A stretch of DNA of 10,534 bases from Geobacter sp. UBA6151 (GTDB lineage: Bacteria > Desulfobacterota > Desulfuromonadia > Geobacterales > Pseudopelobacteraceae), in assembly GCA_002423105.1 (NCBI GenBank), contig DIUT01000054.1, positions 22,618 to 33,151 of the forward strand. The letters run 5' to 3'. Below the pieces are notes generated by a model that was not told where the DNA came from, did not search any database, and saw nothing but the letters and a program-made list of their open reading frames with translations. A program made the translations under genes and the position numbers. Shown piece by piece: positions 1 to 6,671 of the stretch; position 1 is the stretch's first letter; the number at the start of each line of letters is the position of its first letter.

Positions 1-184
1 GATATTCGATCCGTTTTTCACCACCAAGGAAGTGGGTAAGGGAACCGGTTTAGGTCTTTCCATCTGCTATGACATCGTTAAAAAGCATGGTGGTGAGATT
101 ACCGTGCAGAGTGAGGTCGGCGCCGGGACAACCTTTACGGTCAGGCTGCCGGTTGAGTATGTTGATGAAAGCTGTCGTTGTTAA
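1..184 (+). CDS. Sensor histidine kinase, C-terminal fragment (ATPase domain end)
   Basis: This is the last 60 codons of a histidine kinase whose start lies before the window; reading begins at base 2 and ends at TAA 182-184. The fragment opens with the FDPFFTTKE motif and continues with GKGTGLGLS, which are the F and G2 boxes of the HATPase_c fold that binds ATP. It then runs through the usual last strands (KKHGGEITVQS, GAGTTFTVRLP). FDPFFTTK with GTGLGL is the style of NtrB-like kinases, the same style as the kinase at 5367-6671. The protein ends in a short Cys-containing tail (ESCRC). Its sensor part and phospho-accepting His are outside the window. It stands 20 bases upstream of a receiver gene, so it is a likely phosphodonor for that receiver; this pairing is inference. 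Confidence 0.93.
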   Translation, partial: IFDPFFTTKEVGKGTGLGLSICYDIVKKHGGEITVQSEVGAGTTFTVRLPVEYVDESCRC

Positions 185-192
185 ACTGAGAC

Positions 193-198
193 AAGGAG
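193..198 (+). promoter_or_regulatory. Ribosome binding site fixing the start of the 205-1008 gene
   Basis: AAGGAG stands six bases before the ATG at 205. A TTG at 199 is in the same frame but directly abuts this Shine-Dalgarno sequence, so it cannot be served by it. The ATG at 205 is therefore the better start. Confidence 0.75.
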
Positions 199-204
199 TT
201 GTAT

Positions 205-1008
205 ATGCCAGATTATGACATGCCGGTACGCATTCTGTGTGTTGATGACGAGCGTAACGTACTGCGTTCCATGGAACGGATATTTCTGGATGATAACTAT
301 GAAATCGTGCTTGCCGGTTCCGGTGAAGAAGGACTGAAGGTGCTTGAAGAGGGCGGCAATTCCTTTCAGGTGGTCATTTCCGATTACCGGATGCCGGTTA
401 TGAACGGCGTGGAGTTCCTTACGCAGGCCTTTGCCCGATGGCCCGACACGGTGCGGATCGTGCTCTCCGGTTACGCTGATGCCGGGGCCATCGTTGCCGC
501 CATCAACGAGGGGCATATTTACAAGTTTATTCCCAAGCCCTGGAATGATGATGAACTGCGCGTTACCATCCAGAATTGTCTGGAGCGTTACTTCCTGCTG
601 AAACGGAACAGGGAACTGCTGGCTGAACTGACCCTGGCCAACCAGATACTTGAGGAGAAGGTCCGGCAACGGACCGAGGATCTGGAACTGCGCAACCGGG
701 CGATGGAGTTTTCCCAGAACATGCTGGGCAACCTGCCGGTGGGGGTGGTGGGTATCGATGAAAATGGTCTGATTGTCCACTGTAACACTGCCGCCATGCC
801 GGTGATGAGCCAAGCCTGTGGTGATTTCTTTGGCGCCGATGTGCAGCATAGCTGTGACTACCGCATCAATGACCTGGTCACGCTGACACGCCAGGAAAAG
901 TCAATCGTCAGTCGTGAGACCTTTGGCGAGCGGACCTGGCATGTCCTGGGGCGCTCGGTCATGTTCGGCAGCAGCGAATCGGTGGTACTGGTGTTTTTGG
1001 AACTGTAA
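205..1008 (+). CDS. Response regulator: KPW-type receiver + coiled coil + PAS-like domain
   Basis: Protein of 267 residues from the ATG at 205. Residues about 7-125 are a complete receiver domain: acidic pair D14/D15, phospho-acceptor D60 in SDYRMP, Ser88 at the switch position (LSGYAD) and Lys111 in KFIPKPWND. The KPWND ending is typical of RpfG-type receivers normally fused to HD-GYP domains. Residues about 130-168 form a charged coiled coil (NRELLAEL to QRTEDLELRNR). Residues about 170-262 look like a PAS domain (NMLGNLPVGVVGIDENGLIVHCN, then a beta-rich end). There is no kinase, GGDEF, HD-GYP or HTH domain, so the output is unknown. It may act as a phospho-dependent adaptor or ligand sensor that binds a kinase or the neighbouring c-di-GMP proteins. 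It sits 25 bases before the EAL gene. The receiver call is firm; the PAS call is moderate. Confidence 0.92.
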   Translation: MPDYDMPVRILCVDDERNVLRSMERIFLDDNYEIVLAGSGEEGLKVLEEGGNSFQVVISDYRMPVMNGVEFLTQAFARWPDTVRIVLSGYADAGAIVAAINEGHIYKFIPKPWNDDELRVTIQNCLERYFLLKRNRELLAELTLANQILEEKVRQRTEDLELRNRAMEFSQNMLGNLPVGVVGIDENGLIVHCNTAAMPVMSQACGDFFGADVQHSCDYRINDLVTLTRQEKSIVSRETFGERTWHVLGRSVMFGSSESVVLVFLEL

Positions 1009-1033
1009 ACAGGCTGTCCCGGAAGGATAGATC

Positions 1034-3328
1034 ATGGAACACAACAGACGTACCGGTGCACTGTTTGGCAAATTCTTGCTGCTGCTTGCGGTGATGTTTG
1101 CGGCAGAACTGCTGATCATGCTGTTCATGCCGGGAGCTGGAGCGGGGGTAAGCCGCATTGTTTCGAGCAGTATTGATGCGTTGTTGCTGGCACTGATTAT
1201 AGCCCCTTTCATATGGGGGCTTCTGATACGTCCCTGCCATGCTTTGGCCTTACAGCAGACGCTGCGCTGCAGCGCAGTCTTGCATGCCATGACCGACGGT
1301 GCCATCGAGTTCCGGGAGGATGGTGAAATTATCGATGCCAACAGTTCTGCCGGGCTTATCTTCGGTTGTGATGCTGTAACCCTTCTTGGCTGTTCCACTG
1401 CAAGCATACTGCCGGAGCTGCTGCCATGCCTGCCGGTCAAAGAGACCGACAACTTTACGGCGCACCATGACCTGACCGGCATCCGCACGGATGGTGGACA
1501 GATTCCCTTGACCATTACCATCAGCCGCTTGTATCTGGATCAGACTCCTTCGTTTCTGGCAGTGATCAAGGATAATTCAGTCCATCACAGTTATCGGGAA
1601 CAGCTTGACTGGCAAACCAACCATGACGCATTGACCGGACTGCCGAACCGCAGCCTGCTCATGGATCGCGTCCAGCAGGGCATACTGCTGGCGCAAAGCA
1701 CCGGCAAACCTTTTGCGCTTTACTGCATTGACATCGACCACTTCAAATTCATTAACGACAGCCTTGGGCATGCTGCAGGCGATCAGGTGCTGCAGGAGAT
1801 GGCCGGACGGCTTAGTACCCTGGTCCGTCCCATCGATACGGTGGCGCGCTATGGGGCCGACGAGTTTTCCATCATTGCCGCGGAGTTAAAGCATGCCGAT
1901 GCTTCAGGGATGATCGCCCAGAAGATACGCAACGCCATCTCGGTACAGCCGGTGCGGATCGATGGCCATGAAATCGCCATAACCGCCAGTGTGGGGATCA
2001 GCATGTTTCCCCGCGACGGGCAGGATGCCAACAACCTGATGATGTTTGCCGATACCGCCATGCACCGGGCCAAGGAGCTGGGACGCGACACCTTCCAGTT
2101 CTTTACCGCTGAAATGAATACTCATACCCTGGAGCGGATCACACTGGAGGCCAGGCTGCGCAAGGCCCTTGAAAACAAAGAGTTCATCCTGCTGTATCAG
2201 CCCAAGGTCAATCTGACAACCGGCAGGATTACCGGCGCCGAGGCATTGATCCGCTGGCAGAACCCTGATCTTGGCATGGTCTCTCCGGCCAGTTTCATAC
2301 CCCTTGCCGAAGAGACCGGCCTGATCGAGCCGATCACCGACTGGGTGCTGGCCACTGCCTGTTGTCAGGCCCGCGCCTGGCATGATGCAAAACTTCCGCC
2401 GGTCAGTGTTGCGGTGAATATCTCGACACGCCAGTTCCGCAAGCGATATCTGATCGGCGCGGTGCAGAAGGCACTGCATGAGAGCAAGCTCTTGCCGCAG
2501 TATCTTGAACTTGAGATCACGGAAAGCGTCCTGATGCATGACCTTGAGGAGGCCATTCCGCTGCTTGCCCAGTTAAAGGAGAACGGCCATAGCATCAGTC
2601 TCGACGATTTTGGCACCGGCTATTCAAGTCTCAGCTACCTGAAGCGTTTTCCGGTGGACAAGCTGAAACTTGATTACTCTTTTGTGCGTGATATTACCAA
2701 TGATGTGGATAGCGCCGCCATTGCCAAATCGGTGTTGGCCATGGCCCACAGCCTGAAGTTGGGGGTCATTGCCGAAGGGGTGGAAACCAGGGGGCAGCTT
2801 GCATACCTGCGGCGGCAAGGGTACGACGAGGCTCAGGGCTACTATCTGAGCAGGCCGGTCAGCAGTTCGGAATTTCAAAAACTGCTTGCAGGCGGCATCC
2901 CGGAACAGCTGCTGGACCCTGAAACAGAACTGCCGACCAGGGAACTGCTGGTGGTTGATGATGAACCCAACATTCTGCGGTCGCTGGAACGGGTCTTTGC
3001 CCTTGAAGGCTATCATGTATCGACAGCGACGAATGCTGTAGATGCTCTGGAACTGCTGGCCACCCGCAAAATTGCGGTCATTATTTCGGACAACAGGATG
3101 CCGGGCATGAGTGGCATAGAACTGTTACGAATGGTAAAAGAACTTCATCCGGACACGGTGCGGATCATCATTACCGGCTATACTGATCTGGAATCGGCTG
3201 TCAATGCCATCAATGAAGGATCGGTGTTCAAGTTCATCGCAAAACCCTGGGATGACAAAGCGCTTTGTACGATCATTGTTGAAGCGTTTCGTTACCATGA
3301 TTTTCTCAGACAAACGGTTGCCGGCTGA
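1034..3328 (+). CDS. Membrane TM-PAS-GGDEF(GADEF)-EAL-receiver protein, probable c-di-GMP phosphodiesterase
   Basis: Protein of 764 residues; the ATG at 1034 follows GGAAGG at 1021-1026. Two membrane segments lie at about 14-32 and 48-65, followed by a PAS-like domain at about 72-185. A GGDEF-family domain spans about 190-355. It keeps the guanine-binding side (INDSLGHAAGD) and the RxxD I-site (RPID, 265-268), but its signature is GADEF (274-278), not GGDEF. The EAL domain (about 370-615) keeps the residues expected for hydrolysis of c-di-GMP to pGpG: E403 in EALIRW, N in NIS, E in EITES, D524/D525 in DDFGTGYSS, K in KLKLD, E in AEGVET and Q in EAQGY. A KPW-type receiver closes the protein (D642/D643, phospho-acceptor D686, T in ITGYTD, K737). 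Likely role: inner-membrane c-di-GMP phosphodiesterase controlled by phosphorylation, with GADEF as a GTP-sensing regulatory domain. Weak cyclase activity is not excluded. A receiver at the C-terminus is an uncommon order. Confidence 0.94.
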   Translation: MEHNRRTGALFGKFLLLLAVMFAAELLIMLFMPGAGAGVSRIVSSSIDALLLALIIAPFIWGLLIRPCHALALQQTLRCSAVLHAMTDGAIEFREDGEIIDANSSAGLIFGCDAVTLLGCSTASILPELLPCLPVKETDNFTAHHDLTGIRTDGGQIPLTITISRLYLDQTPSFLAVIKDNSVHHSYREQLDWQTNHDALTGLPNRSLLMDRVQQGILLAQSTGKPFALYCIDIDHFKFINDSLGHAAGDQVLQEMAGRLSTLVRPIDTVARYGADEFSIIAAELKHADASGMIAQKIRNAISVQPVRIDGHEIAITASVGISMFPRDGQDANNLMMFADTAMHRAKELGRDTFQFFTAEMNTHTLERITLEARLRKALENKEFILLYQPKVNLTTGRITGAEALIRWQNPDLGMVSPASFIPLAEETGLIEPITDWVLATACCQARAWHDAKLPPVSVAVNISTRQFRKRYLIGAVQKALHESKLLPQYLELEITESVLMHDLEEAIPLLAQLKENGHSISLDDFGTGYSSLSYLKRFPVDKLKLDYSFVRDITNDVDSAAIAKSVLAMAHSLKLGVIAEGVETRGQLAYLRRQGYDEAQGYYLSRPVSSSEFQKLLAGGIPEQLLDPETELPTRELLVVDDEPNILRSLERVFALEGYHVSTATNAVDALELLATRKIAVIISDNRMPGMSGIELLRMVKELHPDTVRIIITGYTDLESAVNAINEGSVFKFIAKPWDDKALCTIIVEAFRYHDFLRQTVAG

Positions 3329-3348
3329 CCCTTTACACGGAGCGTACT

Positions 3349-4668
3349 ATGGATCAACACGTTCAGCAAACTGTTACACCTTCCGTCCTTTTTGTGGACG
3401 ACGAGGAAAATATCCTCAAGGCCCTGGTCCGCTTGACCATGGATGAAGAATTTTCCGTGATTACCGCAAACTCCGGTCAACAGGGCCTGGATCTCCTGGC
3501 GGGCAGGCCGGAAATCGCCCTGATCGTCTCTGACCAGCGGATGCCCGGCATGAACGGCGCCGAATTTCTACAGAAAACCTGTAATCTGGCTCCTGATGCG
3601 ATCCGTATGCTGCTGACCGGCTATTCGGATATCACCGCGGCGGTTGATGCCATCAACAAGGGGGGCGCCAGCCGTTATCTTTCCAAACCCTGGAACGATG
3701 ACGATCTGCTGCAAACCCTGCGGGGAGCGGTTGAAACCTGGCGGCTGGCTACTGAAAACAGACGGCTTCAGGCAATTGTTCAAGCCCAGAATGAAGAGTT
3801 GAAACAATGGAACGAAAACCTGAAAAACCGGGTGCTGCAACAGACCACCGCCATCCGCAAAAAGGCCGACGATCTAAACGAGGCGCTTCTGCATCTCAAG
3901 CAGAACTATACCGGTATGCTCAGTGCTTTTTCCAGTCTTGTGGAGATGCGCGGCAGCCGCATGCAGCAGCATTCCCGTAACGTGGCTGAGTTGGCCTGCG
4001 GCGCAGCCCGTGAATACGGACTGATGCCCGAAGAACAGGAGGTCATCCGGATAGCCGCCCTGCTGCACGACATCGGAGAGATCAGCATACCTGACCATGT
4101 GTTGGGCATGTTGCCTGAAACCATGACGCCCGATGAGTTCCGTCTCTATTGCCAACACCCGGTCAGGGCGCAGATGGCCATTGACAATATCGCCGACCTG
4201 CGCCCAGCCGGCGAGTTGATCCGTCATCATCATGAAAACTATGACGGCAGCGGTTTTCCGGACCGGCTGGCCGGTGAGCAGATTCCCATCGGGGCACGAA
4301 TACTGGCCTATGCGGACCAATTGGACAAGGCCATGTCAGGCGACAATACGCCGGAACAGGCCCTGGCCAGGATTGATCTGGCTCTGGAGACGAAGCTCGA
4401 TCCCGCCTTGCAAAGGATATTCCGCAAAATTGCCTGCCAAGTCTATGTCACCATGCCGGAACATGATTCCCAGGCAACCGTAGAATTGGAATTGCGGCCT
4501 GCCGAACTGAGAGGCGGCATGCTGCTGTCCCGTGATCTGTACAGTGGTACGGGGCTGCTGTTGTTGGACCGCGGTACGGTCCTCGACGACACCATGATCG
4601 TGTCAATTGCACGTTACTATCAGCTTGACCCGCCGGAACACGGCATTTTTGCCTTGATTCAGCGCTAG
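3349..4668 (+). CDS. RpfG-like response regulator: receiver + HD-GYP phosphodiesterase + C-terminal extension
   Basis: Protein of 439 residues; GGAG at 3339-3342 precedes the ATG by six bases. The receiver (about 11-125) has D17/D18, phospho-acceptor D62 (SDQRMP), T in LTGYSD and K113 in SKPWND. A coiled coil follows (about 125-185, ENRRLQ to QQTTAIRKK). The HD-GYP domain (about 190-355) has H208, H240/D241 (HDIG), H270, H293-H295 with HHENYDGSGFP, and the region after it up to LAYADQLDKA. These are the metal ligands of enzymes that cleave c-di-GMP to GMP or pGpG. Two signature positions differ: HDIGK reads HDIGE (E244), and GYP reads GFP (F303). The last 75 residues (ELRPAELRGGMLLSRDLYS, LLLLDRGTVL) form a small beta-rich extension of a kind I associate with Geobacter-type HD-GYP proteins. 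Probably an active, phosphorylation-controlled hydrolase, but the Lys-to-Glu change leaves activity uncertain. Confidence 0.94.
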   Translation: MDQHVQQTVTPSVLFVDDEENILKALVRLTMDEEFSVITANSGQQGLDLLAGRPEIALIVSDQRMPGMNGAEFLQKTCNLAPDAIRMLLTGYSDITAAVDAINKGGASRYLSKPWNDDDLLQTLRGAVETWRLATENRRLQAIVQAQNEELKQWNENLKNRVLQQTTAIRKKADDLNEALLHLKQNYTGMLSAFSSLVEMRGSRMQQHSRNVAELACGAAREYGLMPEEQEVIRIAALLHDIGEISIPDHVLGMLPETMTPDEFRLYCQHPVRAQMAIDNIADLRPAGELIRHHHENYDGSGFPDRLAGEQIPIGARILAYADQLDKAMSGDNTPEQALARIDLALETKLDPALQRIFRKIACQVYVTMPEHDSQATVELELRPAELRGGMLLSRDLYSGTGLLLLDRGTVLDDTMIVSIARYYQLDPPEHGIFALIQR

Positions 4669-4687
4669 ATACAAAACCTGTGACGCT

Positions 4688-5335
4688 ATGATTGAATTTG
4701 ATGAACACCAGAGAAAACTGGTTCTGAAGCTGGTCTATTACGGTCCTGCGCTGTCCGGCAAGACCACAAACCTGCTGTCTCTTCACGACCAGTTTGACCG
4801 GAATGGCCGTGGTGAGTTGATGATGTTGGACACCACCGAGGACCGGACCATTTACTTTGATCTGCTGCCGTTCTTTTACGAGGCGCCGTCAGGTTTCAAA
4901 ATCAAACTGAAGGTTTTTACGGTTCCCGGTCAGGTGCGGCACGATGCCACCCGTAAGGCAGTGCTGCAACGGGCCGACGGCGTGGTGTTTGTGGCTGACT
5001 CCCGGACAAGTATGATGGCGATGAACGGGGAGAGCTTTGCCAACCTTGAACAGAACCTCTCACTTGTGGGGCTTGCCATTGACCAGTTGCCACTGGTGGT
5101 GCAGTTCAACAAACGTGATCTGGCGGAGGTGGTGGCGGAAGAGGAGATCAGGAAAACCTGGAGCGAAGCCGGGCTACCGGTTGTCATGGCTTCTGCGCTG
5201 CAAGGTCGGGGGGTGATCGAGACCTTCAGGATGGCGGTGGAACTGCTTTTTGACTCCCTGGACAGTAAGCTGCAGCTGCGGGAAAAGTATGGGGTTGACA
5301 GGGCAGCGTTCCTGCGGGCGATTATGAAGACTTGA
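4688..5335 (+). CDS. MglA-like small Ras-family GTPase
   Basis: Protein of 215 residues with all Ras-like GTPase motifs. The P-loop is GPALSGKTT (G19-T27). Switch I has DRTIYFDLLP with R53 and T54, the switch II region is TVPGQ (79-83), the base-specificity motif is NKRD (142-145) and the last guanine motif is SAL (170-172). KLVYYGPALSGKTTNL and DRT.YFD.LP closely match the MglA family, in which an intrinsic Arg (R53 in Myxococcus MglA) and the Gln of PGQ take part in hydrolysis; both are present here. MglA proteins set cell polarity and control gliding or type IV pili by switching between GTP and GDP states. No MglB/Roadblock regulator gene is next to it. The start is supported by family alignment, but no clear Shine-Dalgarno precedes it; it lies 19 bases after the HD-GYP stop, so coupled reinitiation is possible. 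It may be one of several paralogues, so I give no symbol. Confidence 0.93.
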   Translation: MIEFDEHQRKLVLKLVYYGPALSGKTTNLLSLHDQFDRNGRGELMMLDTTEDRTIYFDLLPFFYEAPSGFKIKLKVFTVPGQVRHDATRKAVLQRADGVVFVADSRTSMMAMNGESFANLEQNLSLVGLAIDQLPLVVQFNKRDLAEVVAEEEIRKTWSEAGLPVVMASALQGRGVIETFRMAVELLFDSLDSKLQLREKYGVDRAAFLRAIMKT

Positions 5336-5341
5336 AGAGAC

Positions 5342-5366
5342 GGCGTATGAAAAGAGCGCATACACC
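5342..5366 (+). promoter_or_regulatory. Possible intercistronic hairpin abutting a kinase start codon
   Basis: GGcGTATG (5342-5349) can pair with CATACaCC (5359-5366), leaving one internal C/A mismatch and a nine-base loop that contains AAGAG, the only Shine-Dalgarno-like stretch near the next start. The stem ends exactly at the ATG at 5367. An eight-codon reading frame (5347-5370) begins in the stem and ends with TGA overlapping that ATG. Together these could modulate translation of the downstream kinase. The stem is short, so chance is a real alternative. Confidence 0.3.
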
Positions 5367-6671
5367 ATGAACGAGACGACTCCCAACATCAGCTTTGTCA
5401 TCGGCGAAGAAAAGCACCTGTCTCAGATCATCAGCCGGTCCGAGATTGAGCCGCTTTTGCTCAGTGCGCTGGCAACCGGTATTGTCCGGGCTGCACTGCT
5501 GGATGCCGATGGTTTGCCATTTTGTGACATCGGCAATATGCGTGCTCCCCAAATGCCGGAACGGGCAGCCATCAGGCTGCCGATCAGAGTTGAGGGGGAA
5601 CCGCAAGGCACGCTGCTGCTGGAGTTGGAAACTCCAAATCCGCTGTTCGAAGCGGTGGCCCAGGTCATGCAGAATGCCCTGCAACTGATCGTTACCAACA
5701 ACCTGAAACGGATGCTGACCACCGAGGTACATACCAGCGTGGTGCAGGAATCCTATGATCAGCTGGTGCTGACCAACCGCCATCTGCAGGAGTCGGAACG
5801 CCGCTACCGGAATCTGGCTCGTGATCTGGAGCAAAAGGTCGAGGAGCGCACTGCGGAACTGCGTCAGGCATCCAAGCGCCTTCTCCAGCAGGAAAAGCTG
5901 GCCGCAGTGGGACAGCTGGCTGCCGGCATGGCCCATGAAATCAACAATCCCATTGGTTTTATCCGCAGTAATCTGGGCAGTTTCAGCAAGTACCTCAACC
6001 GCTTTCTTGAAATGCTGGGGTTGTATCGCCGCCTGCTTGACGAGGAAAGTACAACGGCAGCGGTGCGTAGCCGGGCCAATCAACGCTGGAATGAGCTGAA
6101 GATGGATTTTGTGCTTGAGGACAGCGCCGTGCTACTGGGGCAGTCCGTTGACGGGGCGGACCGGATCGCCCGGATCGTTGCCGAGCTGAAAGGGTTCAGT
6201 TACCTGGGAGAGATGGAAAAGTTTGAAACAGACCTGAACCTGGAGCTTGAACAGCTGTTGGCCTCTCTAGCCGACAAGTTTCCGCCGGACATGAAACTGA
6301 CAACCGATCTGCAACCACTGCCGCTGTATAGCTGCCATGCGCCGCTCTTGGCCCAGGCATTTGGCAGTATTATCGACAACGGGTTGAAATCGCGGACCAG
6401 TGGCCTTCACCTGTCCGTCAGCTCCCGCCTGGAACCTGAAACCATTGTTATCACCTTCGTTGACAACGGCTGCGGTATAGCGGAAGCAGACCTGCCCCGC
6501 ATTTTTGACCCGTTCTTTACCACCCGGCCGGTTGGCAGCGGCACCGGCATGGGGCTGGCCGTGGCCCATGAGATCATCAGTGGGGCAGGCGGCAGTATTG
6601 AAGTCTTGTCAACGGTCGGCACGGGAACCACCTGTACGGTCACACTCCCGATTGGAGACGCACATGCATAA
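5367..6671 (+). CDS. Cytoplasmic sensor histidine kinase (HEINNP type) with GAF- or Roadblock-like N-terminus
   Basis: Protein of 434 residues without signal peptide or membrane segment. Residues about 20-120 form a small alpha/beta domain: a helix (EIEPLLLSALATG), a strand pair (RAALLDADGLPFCDIG), strands around RLPIRVEGEPQGTLLLEL, then a long helix (PLFEAVAQVMQNALQLIV). It resembles a short GAF domain, and a Roadblock-like fold is a less likely alternative. A coiled coil (about 125-180, RRYRNLARDLEQKVEERTAELR) leads to the dimerisation/phosphorylation domain with H190 in GMAHEINNP. The ATPase domain has N338 (IIDNG), D366 (VDNGCGI), FDPFFTTRP and GTGMGLAV. It is a complete autokinase of the NtrB-like class. 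It follows the MglA-like GTPase by 31 bases and overlaps the next gene by eight, so its signal could be the GTPase state or a small molecule. Its likely partners are the KPW-type receivers of the cluster; that is inference. Confidence 0.93.
   Translation: MNETTPNISFVIGEEKHLSQIISRSEIEPLLLSALATGIVRAALLDADGLPFCDIGNMRAPQMPERAAIRLPIRVEGEPQGTLLLELETPNPLFEAVAQVMQNALQLIVTNNLKRMLTTEVHTSVVQESYDQLVLTNRHLQESERRYRNLARDLEQKVEERTAELRQASKRLLQQEKLAAVGQLAAGMAHEINNPIGFIRSNLGSFSKYLNRFLEMLGLYRRLLDEESTTAAVRSRANQRWNELKMDFVLEDSAVLLGQSVDGADRIARIVAELKGFSYLGEMEKFETDLNLELEQLLASLADKFPPDMKLTTDLQPLPLYSCHAPLLAQAFGSIIDNGLKSRTSGLHLSVSSRLEPETIVITFVDNGCGIAEADLPRIFDPFFTTRPVGSGTGMGLAVAHEIISGAGGSIEVLSTVGTGTTCTVTLPIGDAHA
6654..6657 (+). 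promoter_or_regulatory. Ribosome binding site placing the start of the BvgS-like kinase at 6664
   Basis: GGAG lies six bases before the ATG at 6664, inside the end of the preceding kinase gene. The open frame reaches further upstream to 6505, but that extension overlaps the conserved ATPase domain of the previous gene. Only the 6664 start puts a signal peptide at the N-terminus. Confidence 0.75.

Noticed and set aside
199..201. TTG as start of the first receiver gene
   Set aside because: It touches the AAGGAG sequence, leaving no spacer, while the ATG at 205 has ideal spacing.
181..849. Long minus-strand reading frame opposite the first receiver gene, with similar frames opposite the other receivers (about 2624-3313, 3568-3840, 9848-10453)
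   Set aside because: They share phrases such as PGxG and AGxxDPHR, which makes them look like a protein family. They are only the reverse complement of the conserved receiver codons (SGYAD, KPWND), lack ribosome sites, and oppose genes with full catalytic motifs.
1904..2539. Minus-strand frame of 211 codons inside the GGDEF-EAL gene
   Set aside because: The plus strand here encodes intact GGDEF and EAL domains. The antisense product has no recognisable domain and no ribosome site.
3204..3446. Plus-strand frame bridging two receiver genes
   Set aside because: It overlaps the end of one well-supported receiver and the start of the next in a shifted frame, with no domain of its own.
5347..5370. 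Eight-codon reading frame as a separate gene
   Set aside because: Too short and unsupported to annotate as a gene; kept only as part of the hairpin observation.
5322..6083. Minus-strand frame of 253 codons opposite the HEINNP kinase
   Set aside because: It lies opposite a complete kinase coding region and would run across the gene boundary at 5335-5367. Composition follows the sense codons.
6505..6663. Upstream in-frame extension of the BvgS-like kinase
   Set aside because: It overlaps the conserved FDPFFTT and GTGMGL region of the preceding kinase in another frame, and would bury the signal peptide. The ATG at 6664 has its own GGAG.
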